A stretch of 64,000 nucleotides of DNA from assembly GCA_032718565.1 (NCBI GenBank), contig JAVGVS010000008.1, positions 1,983,579 through 2,047,578 of the forward strand. The letters run 5' to 3'. The stretch's first letter is position 1; the number at the start of each line of letters is the position of its first letter. Under the pieces are notes generated by a model. It worked only from the letters and a program-made list of their open reading frames with translations. It ran no database searches and had not been told where the DNA came from. Both the position numbers and the translations under genes were made by a program. The stretch comes from Distichodus sexfasciatus. Taxonomy: Eukaryota > Chordata > Actinopteri > Characiformes > Distichodontidae. Positions 45,505 to 57,218 of the stretch are shown here, piece after piece.

Positions 45505-47290
45505 TAACATTTCCATCTGGTTCAATTGCTGCTTCAAATGTAAAATTCTATTAAATATGCTAATTATTATAACTCGACTGAATTTTCAGTCATGTTTAAG
45601 CTTTATTAACATGGCTTAATCAAATCAAATCATTTTACAGTGTATTTTCTCATAATTGATGTTTTAAATCATGAAAGTAGAGTATATAAAAATTATCTAA
45701 TTTTACCCCAAGTCATATCTTTGCTGTTGATTTATAGTCAAGATGCAGTAATAGCAAATGGATCTATTACATATGAGCAGTCATTGAAAACATGCTTTTC
45801 CTGTAAGATGAAAATGACTCATAGGATGAAAGCTGTCCAGTGGAAAGGAACATGTGTTTAAGCCACTGACCAGAGAGAGAGAGTTATAGCTGTCTCCTCG
45901 CAAGCTACTGACACCAACTTCAGCTTCACTCTTCATGCCAATACTCACATACACACACACACAAACCAAAGACACCACATGTATTTTGCAGCCAACACAC
46001 ACATATCTGCACATCCAGTACTGCTCAGAGCCAACACACACATCACCAACACACTTCTTACTTTACACCAGCACTCAACACCAACACCACTGACACTCAA
46101 AGACGTCAAACCCATGCCGTGAAAAAAGAGTGTGTTTTAAAGTGGCCTCAAAAGTTTCACTTTTCTGTGGCTATGGATGAAAATAAATGAAAAACAGCTT
46201 CTGGGTAGAAGATCAATTTCTAATATGAAACTGCACTATTGTTTTGTCTAACAAAATCCAGGATACAAACTTGAGGATGATTGTTGACTTTTGTTGTTGG
46301 TACTAATGAATGTGCAGTTTGTTATGGAGTTGTGGACATGCATTTTAATGAAGGATCACGTCCACCGGTGAAGGTAAACGCAGGGTGAAGTTGGGGCTGG
46401 GTGACACAGGTTTCCATGTTCTAACTGTCCCAGGCATGTGCTGTGTGTTTGCACACACAAGATGGACAGAGACAGGCACCATGGTCGAGACGAGAGGGAG
46501 GGAACATACCTCTCACTGCAGGGTGTGTGGAATTTCAACAAATACCTGGCACAGGCCTGCCAAAATAGGCAAAGGGGGAGAGAGAGGCAGAGAACAGGGA
46601 GACAGAGGGATTTTGTGTTACTTTGAGATGCTCTTAATGTAGGGTGGTGAGGGATTTGGAATAACTGCTTGATAAAGGGAGGGCAAAAGGACAACTTTAG
46701 GAGGGACACTTATGCATTTTCAGGTGTTTTAAAATTTCAAATGTAAATTTTATAATGTGGCTGAGGTCTATATGTGATATTTTTGTGAGATTCTAAGCAA
46801 AATGAAGCATGATTATTTTATGCAAGGTTGAGTTTGGAATAAGACGCTTCTCAATTAAATTTTAAAGCACATTTTAAAGCACCTTGTTGATTATTAATAA
46901 ATGTATATGATGAAAATATTTTCTTATAAATGTAAAATCTTGTGAGATTTTAAAATATCATTTCCTGAAGAATCTCAGGTTTTACATGAAGCTGCATGAG
47001 AATATGTCAACAGTTTGCAGAGACTGGCTAATTTAAGGGGAAAAGTAAGTTTATATTTAAAACGTTTTGGTCACTTCCAGTGTTGCCTTTACAAATACAA
47101 ATGTGATGTACATGGGGACTGTGATACAAAAATCAGGTATGAAACATCATGTGAACACAATTCTTTAGCTATATTTTTTCATTGGATAACTTGAAGCAGC
47201 TCTGGGTTAAATGTACACATAAGGTGTTGTGACTGTTCCCAGGTCTGCTCCTTTTAAGATCTAGATCAAAGCAGTTAGAGTTTCTACACT
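45505..47290. other. Intergenic stretch, no recognised gene
   Basis: The sequence has short CA-rich patches near 45945-46045. Frames at 46356-46709 on both strands lack a domain signature. Confidence 0.4.
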
Positions 47291-47295
47291 CATTC

Positions 47296-47590
47296 ACACA
47301 CACACACACACAAAGTCTTGTATTACTATCTTTGTGAGGTCTTTCCATAGACTCCCATAATGACTAGATGTATATAATTTTACACCTACACCTAATCCTA
47401 ACCCTAACCTTAACCTCAGTAAACAAAAGCACATTTAGTTTCTCAAATAAAACAAGCACATTTTCTATAAAGTCATTTTTCCTCATGGGGATCTCTCAAA
47501 TGTCCCCACAAAGCCCAAAAAACAGATAAAAGTGATTTTAGGGGACAAAAAGGTCCCCACAATGCGATAAATACCTGGCCACACACACAT
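47296..47590 (+). repeat. (CA)n-bounded dispersed repeat, copy 2
   Basis: The block 47313-47580 matches 25515-25790 throughout in the same orientation, lacks about 14 bases present in copy 1, and again lies between (CA)n tracts (47296-47312 and 47580-47590). Confidence 0.8.
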
Positions 47591-48173
47591 ACAGAGCCCC
47601 CCACCCCCCAGGCCTTGGTGTGGGAATGGCAGAGCAGTGCATTGTGGCAGAGACTTAAATGATCAGGTTAATGCAAGAATTACAACTGACAGCATAAACA
47701 TCAATGTTCCCCCTTTTTTTCAAGCGCCCTTGTGGCTTACCTACATTATGTTAATTAATTCTCTAAAGTCTTTGACCAGCTCTGATAGATCTCCCACCTG
47801 CTTGACTACATCCCAACAGCAGCCTTAATTAAATGGGCGGACATTTTTTGCATATAACAAATGGTTTCATTTCCCTTCCCCGGCTGATTCATGGAGCTTG
47901 AGATGAAATATTGATCTACTATATCTGGCGTTGATGTCTTTACTCACTTTCGTCCACCGCAAGTCAATTGCTTTAAACTTGTACTGTCCTATTGGATAGA
48001 ATGCCTGGTCTCATTAGCTTCTCACGGCTTATAAATCTGGCGTTATTTTTACTCTCCTGCTTGTATGTGCGTGTAGCTTGGAATCATTAAAGAAATCTGG
48101 AAAAGAAATGTCAGCATTCTGTTGGACATGAAATTCCAGCTTAAAAAGTATTATTTATCATTATTTATTATTT
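47591..48173. other. Intergenic block; candidate regulatory element
   Basis: 47740-48090 is non-repetitive with several TAATTA/TTAATTAA homeodomain-type motifs and a GATTAA-poor GC mix. It is the sort of sequence often found conserved, but conservation is not testable here. Confidence 0.3.
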
Positions 48174-48275
48174 GGGGCAGTTGGTAGCGTAACTGTAGCG
48201 TGTTCGCCCCGTGATCAGAAGGTCGCAGGTTTGAATCCAGGGCCGGTAAAGTTACCACTGAGGTACTCAGTAGAT
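48174..48275 (+). mobile_element. SINE-A head fragment (3'-truncated)
   Basis: GGGGCAGTTGGTAGCGTAAC and GAATCCAGGGCCGGTAAAG to CACTGAGGTACTCA are present. The 3' two thirds are missing. Confidence 0.8.
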
Positions 48276-48305
48276 AGTAGAGATAATACCATATACAGTA
48301 TATAT

Positions 48306-48980
48306 TAGTGGTGTGACAAGACGAGACGCTACACGAGATTTCGTTCACGAGAACGAGACAAGACGAGATTTTAACACAACTTTAAAGAACGCTTCAATTA
48401 TAAAACATGAGTGGAACATGGCGTTTAATTTGACTGGAGGAGATAAAAAAATAAACAGTATGTAGAAACTCAACTGATTGGACTCTTTCTTTAATGCTTT
48501 CTCGTACATCTCTTCACACTATTACTGTGCATCAGTTTCTAACTTCTAAGATAAGTTTAAATGTAATTAAATAATGAGATTGTACACTGTAAAATTAGCA
48601 CGTTAATGACATGTTAGAGGCGTAAAATTACACGGAGAAAAGAAAGCCACAACTCGTATTCTTTTGGCATCGTGCTGGAAAAATATGTTTTGGTATTCGG
48701 TGTATGAACTTGGAACCATATTAACGACCTGATTGGAGACAAAAGTACGGTCAGAAGCAGTCGATCAGATTTCTCCAAGCCTGTGATTGGCTGATTTTTT
48801 TGGCCCTTTCATAACGCAGTGCGGAGTCGAGCGTACGTGCAGACCGCAGATTTTTCTGCGCCCTTAATATTTTGGCACAAAAATAACGCCACACACTGTT
48901 GCGCAAAACAGCTTTTTACCTCGACGAGAAATATCATGTTTAATATCGCCACGACATCACGAAATCTCATCCCACCCCTA
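48306..48980. mobile_element. hAT-like element (675 bp)
   Basis: The left end TAGTGGTGTGACAAGACGAG and the complement of the right end TAGGGGTGGGATGAGATTTC are inverted, with ACGAGATTTCG/ATTTCGTGATG motifs inside. Flanks are TA repeats (GTATATAT and ATATATAC), so the 8-bp duplication cannot be read with certainty. Short frames on both strands have no meaning. Confidence 0.65.
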
Positions 48981-50410
48981 ATATATACATCTGAATTGTA
49001 ATCTAAACATGTTTGATGAGTTAATAATTTCACATTTAATGAACTCGCGCTTTGAGGATGTGCTCATCTGACCAGCGTCTTTACCTGATTATGGGTATTA
49101 TTGTATAGGAAAAGGGATATAAAAACAAAAGACCATTGACATGTATACAGACTATATTTTATTAGTGTGAGTAAAAACTTGCTCTGTGAAATCAGTTCTT
49201 AATAGTGTCGTTCCACTAGAGGGACATAAAATGTGACTTTACAAGCTGGATTCTGGCCTCATCTTCACTCTCCTTCTGTTTATGCTTGGTGTTGCTTCAT
49301 AAATTTTATAGCAGCAGACACCATATTTGATATGAAAATATATGAAATATTTAATAATAGTGAGATAATCATATTTAATAAGATTTAAAACTACAAAACG
49401 TTGCCTTTTAAAAAAAGCATGAAAGGCACACATACCTCAAATAATCCTGGACTATTGGATGGTTTAGCAGAGACTACTAATGGGTTACCAAAGACTTTGT
49501 CATGGTGTGTTTTTGCTAAAAGTGTAAAGGTCAATGAGCAACCCTGAAGCAGATTAGAAAATTCTTCAAGGGGCAAAGTCACAGTATGGAAATCTGATTA
49601 GTTTTTGTCCAGTACACACAGCTGAAGTGAGCAATTACTTTTGCATTTTATTGTCAAGTTGGTTAATTTACATGAGCTAATATTAATATCAATCAATATT
49701 GAGGTGTGTAGTGCACTGTAAATGGTAGAAAAGAAATCCATTTCAAAATTCATCTTGATCTTTACATTATTATTTAAATATTCCGAAAATATTTTGTCTT
49801 TTTGGAATTGTAAGTTGCATATATACTGTGGCACGCACACCAAAACTCACTCATTGTATTACATTTGTCATTTGAAAATCACCTGAACTGAAGTCTGGGT
49901 GTAACTGTGCTCTCCGGCTTGGGCTGAACTGTTTAGTGTCTTCTAGCCATTTCTCATATGTGGAGGAATTCAGGTTTTGACAGTGGAAATAAGATTTTTA
50001 ATAATGTGTGGTTTGCTCTGTCTGAATCCGGTTTACTCATGCCAGATGGAAGCAATATGGACTTTGGCACATTGTGCGACTGGAGGCTTTGGCATGGGAC
50101 ATTCTGGAACGCTAACTCCACTTCTCAGTGTGAGAGTTAAACGCTGGTCAAGGCATCACAGTAAAGTCAATAGGGTCAGTTTCAGAAGCCCTGAAAATCA
50201 GTTAAGGTGTACTGCACACAGCCTACTGTTAATGACACAGAAAATCTGCACTAAAATCTGCAGTGGTTCCCAGTCCTGTTCCTGGTGAAATTCTGATTTG
50301 TACAGGCTGAGGTTTTCCTAAACACAACACTCCTGTTCCAAAAGATTGTCCAATTAGCTTGCTGGTGCCAAAAATGTTATGCTATTATACCTATCCTTCA
50401 GGTTAAGGGT
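48981..50410. other. Intergenic stretch, no recognised feature
   Basis: The sequence is AT-rich and single-copy in appearance. At 50255-50345 a faint relative of the small MITE at 19038 may be present (GTTCCCAGTCCTGTTCCTGG). Confidence 0.4.
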
Positions 50411-50999
50411 GTGATTATTTGTCATGGGGCGGCACGGCGGCGCAGTGGTTAGAGCTGCCGCCTCACAGTGAGAAGGTCCTGGGTTCGAACCCCGGGGACA
50501 GCCGTAGGGTCTTTCTGTGTGGAGTTTGCGTGCTCTCCCCGTGTTGGCGTAGGTTTTCTCCGGGTTCTCTGCTTTCCTCCCACAGTCCAAAGGCATGTAA
50601 TGTAGGTTAATTGGTGACTCTAAATTGGCCCTGTAATGTGTGAATGTGAGTGTGTGTGCCCTGCGGTGTGTTGGTGCCTGCCCTCCTTGCGCCTGTCAGT
50701 TACCGGGATAGGCTCTGGTCCCCCAGCGACCCCAGTTGGGATAAAGTGGTTTGGAAAATGAATGAATTAATTATTTGTCATTGTGAACACACCACAGCGC
50801 AGCACACAATGCACCACAATGAAATGTGACGTCAGCATTTGATCCATCCGTAAAGGAACAGTGGGCAGCTGACGTGCTCTCCCGGGGAGCAGTGCTTGGG
50901 GATGATACTTTGCTCATGAGTACCTCAGTGGTACCGTTACCAGTCCGGGACTTCTGATCACATGGCCAACTGCCTAATCGTTACTCTACCATCTGTCCA
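50411..50999 (-). mobile_element. SINE-A split by a SINE-B insertion
   Basis: The 3' end of the SINE-A lies at 50411-50425 (GTGATTATTTGTCAT) and its rest at 50782-50999, with the complementary head at about 50960-50999. The SINE-B at 50426-50769 lies between the two parts. Confidence 0.85.
50426..50769 (+). mobile_element. SINE-B, full-length reference copy
   Basis: It is flanked by an exact 12-bp duplication ATTATTTGTCAT (50414-50425, 50770-50781). The head GGCGGCACGGCGGCGCAGTG carries box A, and box B GGTTCGAACCC lies at 50482-50492. The body contains GTGTGGAGTTTGCGTGCTCT and AATTGGTGACTCTAAATTGG, and the tail is AATGAATGAATTA. Transcription by Pol III from the internal tRNA-like promoter is the family mode. 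Confidence 0.9.
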
Positions 51000-51001
51000 A
51001 C

Positions 51002-51065
<64 letters not shown>
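51002..51065. repeat. (AAT)n microsatellite
   Basis: About 21 perfect trinucleotide units directly follow the SINE-A head. Confidence 0.97.
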
Positions 51066-51066
<1 letters not shown>

Positions 51067-51700
51067 ACATCATTTTAGTAAGAAAGTATTATTAGTAAGA
51101 AAGTATGCTAATAGTGAAACCCCAATATTTTTGGCAGCATAAAATACATTTGGTTTGGTCTACCAAATGTTTAGAAACAGTTTTACAAATAAAGGCTTAA
51201 AATTCTACTCTCTTATCTTTTATATTTACTTACTTATATTCTCACCATTTATCTCTGTTGACCAGAATTAATTTAGGAACATTCATAGTACAAAATAACA
51301 CAAACTATTCATGGAACATATGACCTATAATGTCCAGTATACTGCCTAATGTCCATATAACAGCGACTTCTCTGTGTAAATGATCTTTCAAAACGTTTTG
51401 CAAACATATGTCAGTCTGCCATCTAGTGTCTGTTATTGGCATCTCTCGCACAACGCTAAAATCTATTTAGTTATTTATTTATTTTTTTTTTTACCTAGAG
51501 ACTTCAAGTTTCCCTTTTAAATAAAAAGGAAGTGGCTTTCTGTACTTAGATTCATCTGCAGAACTAGGTGGAAATGTGAACGTGGAGTTGTCACTCAGTT
51601 AAGGCAAAGACATAATTAATAGCCAAATTAATAGCCCATCCAAACATAAAATGAGGAACCTGATCACCTCTATGTACTTGTAGGGAAAGTGGACAAAAAT
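51066..51700. other. Intergenic stretch
   Basis: No feature is recognised. The sequence is AT-rich, with a poly-T run at 51481-51493. Confidence 0.4.
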
Positions 51701-51701
51701 T

Positions 51702-51702
<1 letters not shown>

Positions 51703-51753
<51 letters not shown>

Positions 51754-51778
51754 CCTCCCACTCTCTCTCTCTCTCTCT
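51703..51778. repeat. (CT)n microsatellite, interrupted
   Basis: A long CT run is broken once by CCCTCCCTCCCA near 51748. Confidence 0.97.
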
Positions 51779-52157
51779 CCTACAACATGCCTGCAGAGAA
51801 TTTTCCATTGATCAATCTCAATCTTTTTTTCACTTACGCAAGCTAAAAGGAGACGGCCAGCTAGTGAGCCACCAGGGGCCTAAAGAGAGGAAAGCTCAGC
51901 TCATTCATTACTGTGAAATACACTAGTTTATTTGCCCATATGGAACTTAAAGGGTTTTGCCTCAGAAAAGGTATGAGAACTCTGTATGACTTTTACACAT
52001 ACTCCAGGATAGCACTAGCGTAATTATTAGTTTTTAGTTTAGTAGTACGTAATTTAAGTCATAGTCATTGCGCATTTCTAATACAGACATTCCCAACATA
52101 TTCTGCGACATTTTCACCGGTTTTGTACATTCATAAGCGCCTACATTGGCAATCACC

Positions 52158-52159
<2 letters not shown>

Positions 52160-52196
<37 letters not shown>

Positions 52197-52260
52197 TATT
52201 ATATTATTATTATTATTATTAAGTATATATGTTGTTATGTTGTTGTTATTATTATTATGC
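52160..52260. repeat. (TTA)n microsatellite, interrupted
   Basis: TTA units with short ATATT interruptions continue into further TTATTA-rich sequence up to about 52290. Confidence 0.9.
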
Positions 52261-52624
52261 GTTATTAGTGTTATTGTTATTATTATTCAGTAATTGCAAA
52301 GAAAAAGACCTTTCTAATATCGATCCGGTATGTTTCCCCAGTGTTAGTTGTTAAGTTAGTCACTCTATTTAAACGGTGGTCAAATACAAATTTCTATAAT
52401 GTCCTACTTTAAATCTTTGACTATATTTACTTCTAAAAACGTTTTTGCTGGAAACGTTACAAAATATTAAATACACTGTCTTACCCGTCGCTTAGTATTT
52501 AATGTAATAGCGACTTTAGGAAACAAAAATGTACAAAACATTTCTTACAAAATATTAGTTAAAAAATGCTTAATTTTTTACTCATTTAGTTTATACATAC
52601 ATTTTATATAGCATACTTAAGTCT

Positions 52625-52743
<119 letters not shown>

Positions 52744-52749
52744 AGGGAG

Positions 52750-55700
52750 ACGCTGCTTCACTGATGGCGTTGTGGCGGCTGCTGCGCTTGTCTACGGCTC
52801 ACGATGGGTGATTTTATTCATTCCTTCATTCCTCTAGGGCACAGTTGTAACTTTTTTAGCAAGTTTTGCACACGGATGATATCGTGACAGTTGTTTGAAG
52901 GTGAGTGACAGCTTATATCTATAGTTTAGAAAATGAAACGCTAAACGAGTGATCGTGTGATTGAGGGAGAAGGTGTGATGGGGGACAGTGGCAGAGCGCA
53001 GACAGGTCGACATGTATCTCTCATTGTATGGACAAGACATCATTACATGCACATTATATTTTTTCTTTAAAAAACTTCCATAGTAATAAATTGTACTTTT
53101 TTGTGAAAGGTCGATGATTTCCTTCTTTATATACATCTAATGCCCACAGTATTTTTAAGAACTATGTAAAAGAATATAAGCCATAGCAAATTTATAATGT
53201 GTATCATTTGTTTTGTTGCTGTTGAACAAGACGTATTTATCAACGCATAAGGAGCTAGAATAAAAAAGGCGGTCATACTGTGCAACATCTTGATTTGTTA
53301 TCATCATCTTATAGTGCTACTAATTTCGTCAGGAGCAAAATTAACAATGAGATCCTAATAAAATGGATGAGCTAGTAGAATAAAGTTCCAAATAACATGA
53401 CAAAAGACTTAGTGTACTTTGGCTTGATTTTAAATGTAAATGGCATCTTACATGGTTTCTGCTGTTACATGTATTTGCTCTGTCACTAAATCAGTTTTAC
53501 ACTGGCATTTTAAACCATACTAACATTATACATTACACTTGAACACGTTAATATACTGATTTGTAGGATCTCAACACTTTTGATGCAGCCTTGTGTGAAA
53601 GTTCTTGAGTGTTTGTTGAAATATGGTGCAGAAGTAAGAAGATGCAGTTTTCTATTTTAAATGAACCACAGAAAGGTTCCAAAAGCTAGACATTTCTGCA
53701 TTGTGGTGATATTAGATTTGTCTTTCTATACATAATTTTATGTACATTTCTGAATGAGAGAAACTAAGAAGTCTACATGAATAAGACCTTCTAAATTGTA
53801 TTAGTACTTTGGACACAACTTGTTCAGTGTGACCCATACTTATAAGTGTATTAGCAAATATTTTTAGATCTCAAGCACACTTTTATCACCAGAACACCTA
53901 CACAGACGCATGATTGCTAGTAGTTTGATAGACCGCTCATGCCCATGCATACAGTCACATTCTATTTGACCATTATTTTTAGAAAGTACTCACACTCTGT
54001 CTTTATCTTATCCTAGAAAGCATGTGAAGAGTTTTTTCCCCAAGTACTGTAGAGTTGGTATGTGGTGACAGCTATAATGAACATGTTTATGTGTTTTAGT
54101 GGTTGTGACGTGAAATAATTGACTAGATTTTGAGCAGTTGACCTTCTCCACCACACAGATCTGGCCTTTAAATGTAGTTTTAGCCTCACTATGTAACTAT
54201 AACAGCTCTTTACTTTTTCTTGTGTGCTTAAACTTTAATGCCAATCATTAGTTAACCGACATGCTCAACCCACTCTAGCCCACCTGCGCAGACAGTGGAA
54301 CTAAAAGAGAAAACGACAGAAAGAGAGTGAGGGCATGTGAATGTATTGACCCCATTTGTTGCACAGGGAGATTGATGGCACTATTGACTGACATGGCAGT
54401 ATGTGGGTTGCTGTATTACTGCTGCTGGTGGCACACCACGCACGGTAACAATAAGGGAATTCATGAGAATTATAATAAGGTTTCTTATTATTCATTCCAC
54501 AATCATAATATGATTCACTTTTTGGCGTCTTAAACCCAACTGATAGGTATCGCTTCAATTTCAACAATCAAAATCTATGGAAGAAAAACAGTCAGCAAAA
54601 GTACAGAAAGTGGCACCTTGAATGGATCTGTATGAAATCTAAAATCTGAAAGTACTTTCATCTATAAGATCTGGAACATAAAGTCATTTAAAATTCTAGA
54701 AAAGGAGCTAGTTTATGTAGACAGATTAGAGTCAGTCATGTGAATCCATGATGTCATAGCTTGTGTCTTTGAGTACTTCCAGGTATTCTGATCAGTTTGT
54801 CATGTTTTCCAGAGGTGGAACACACTCACACACACGCACACAAACTGAGAGAGAGAGGCTGATGAAGAGTTTATCCGTTGCTTATTGAATGACATTGAAA
54901 TCATATTCACAGCGACACTTAATCTACCTACATAGTGTCTGAACATGGGCAAATAATCGAGATGAAGGAGAAAGAGAAAAGGGAGAGAATGAAATGAATA
55001 GGCTGGTTCAAAAGAAGGGAGGAAGCAGAATCACTATTTAAAAAATCTTAGTATTGCTACATCAGGAATCTTTTTGTTCATCTTGCCACTTTCTGACCTA
55101 GACAGATGGTGTGTGAGGAAGTTAGTAAGATTAAGGGCATGTCATTGCTTCTCACATAACCTGGGATTTGAGCGCCCTGAAATTTGAATCTTAGCCGGTC
55201 AGCCCACACACCACACAAAGTGAGGAGAAAAGTAGAATTTGCCTTTTGTGTGGATTAAGGCAAACATGGATATCAAAATCCCCTAATGAACTTTTAGTTG
55301 AGGATAAATTGTAGTATGTGCAGCACTAGAATAAATGCAATTCTCTGTTTCTAGTGGATTACTAATGCTAAGGTAATATTAACAATGCGTGAAATTAGCA
55401 TTAGATGGCAAACTTTGGCTCTAAAATGTGTCTGGATATATTGTTCAGCACAGGTTCTACACCCAAGCCTAGAGCAAATCTGAAAGGACGAGTTTTGGTG
55501 CAACTGCTTGGAAGACCTTTCATTTGTTTAATTTGTCCAACAACGTGGGCCATGTTTGTTATTTACATCCATGAATAATGGTCTCATCAACAAAAAATGG
55601 CCCAAGCTGAGTCGAAATATATCACAAGGAATCATTGTTTAATGTGGAACTAAAGGGGCTTGCAAAAGTTGAGTTCGAGCGGGTAAGGGTGTAATTGAGC

Positions 55701-57005
55701 AAGTAATGATGTAAGTTGCTACCAGAACCATGAACAAAGACTCACCATTTTGATTCAAAAACACAACATCTGAGCTCTGATCTGAATGATTAAGTAACAC
55801 TTATCACCAAGAAACAGGTATTCTGAAACAATCCAGACAGTGAAAGTGTCATATTTAGATAATTTGACAAAGCACAAATGCTAGAGCATCTTTTCATTGT
55901 CTGTTTGTTTATGTTCTGCTCTGTATGAAGTTAAACATGACAGTAGTTACTAGGCAAAGGGTAACAGTATCTAGCTATGAGGTTGACTAATATGTGCTGA
56001 TATTCTGATGAAACTTGCATGGGCCAGAGGTCTGGCCTTAGTTCATGCTGCTGCATAAATATCCATTTGACCTGGCAGTTTTGAATGCTACTCAGTGTTG
56101 TAGAACAGTAGATAGCTTCTGCTAAGAGGTCAGGGTGGTGCATACTGGTAGCATGCTTGCCTTAATAAAAGGTCAGGACTAGCTTGGATCTTGTAGTTAT
56201 CTCCGCAGGGATGCAGGAGATAATCATTTTTATCTCACCAGAAGTGGGCTCTTTAGAGAAAAAACAGTGGACCAGCCCAGCTGAGGTGTTTTTATAGAAA
56301 AGAAAGACGCAACGCGGTTCACAAGCTATTCAGCCTTGTTCTTGCTTATATCTTGAAATCTCATAGCAAGAAGAACAAAAATGATTGGCTTTTCACTAGC
56401 ACGCCCAGTGTTCAGAGCAAACTTCAAAACGCATACACTAAACATAAAAGGGTGTTTTCTTGAACAAAGATTAAGTCTTGAACTAAACTGTAGTACTAAT
56501 ATAGATTCACCATTTAACCTCAAAGATAGTCTAGGCATAGGCTTAATCCTAGAGTGGCCCAAACTGGCCCAAAGTGTACTACTTAATCTACTTATAGTCC
56601 AAGGCACACATAACGGAGATAACATAAATTAATGGTGGCCATTACAATAGTATTGTAACACTCAGAAGATTCCTCTGGAGATGAATCCTTAAAATGTACA
56701 TCATGTAAGATTTGGGAATTTAGGCATTTAGCAGCCAGTACAGATTCATCTTGAGTTGGCGTTATAAAGTGTACAGTTCTATTAACAAATTATTAGCTCA
56801 TAAACTTACAGCAAGGCTAACAATAACCTTAGCATATTGGGGGTGGGTGCTACTGTCTGGACTCTCTCTCTCTCCCTTTTGACTTCTGTTATCTTCAAAG
56901 GTCTGCATCTTTGTGGTTTTAAAACCATGAATAAATTGATGACTTTTTTAAAGCCCAGCCCAATAGTAGAGATAGTAGTAGATGCTAGCGTTCAACCAAC
57001 ACCCC
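52750..57005. other. Long intergenic stretch, single-copy in appearance
   Basis: Over 4 kb no exon, RNA gene or element terminus is recognised. A possible SINE relic (GGTGGTGCATACTGGTAGCA at 56130) has no supporting box B. The short frames are unconvincing. Confidence 0.45.
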
Positions 57006-57009
57006 TCCT

Positions 57010-57218
57010 GTTGGCAGCATAACAATTAGGGTGTTCGCCCCATGATCGGAAAGTACCATGGAGATGCTCATGAACAAGGTACCGTCCCCAAGCACTGCTG
57101 TCCATGTTAGCTGCCCACTGCTCCTTCATGGATGGGTCAAATGCGGAGGTCACATTTGGTTGTGGTGCACTGTGTGCTGTGCTGTGGGGTGTTCACAATG
57201 ACAAATAATCACTCACTG
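57010..57218 (+). mobile_element. SINE-A with deletion around box B
   Basis: TTGGCAGCATAACAATTAGG and GTGTTCGCCCCATGATCGGA represent the head. The sequence then jumps to the GTACCATGGAGATGCTCATG part and ends AATAATCACTCACT. Confidence 0.8.
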
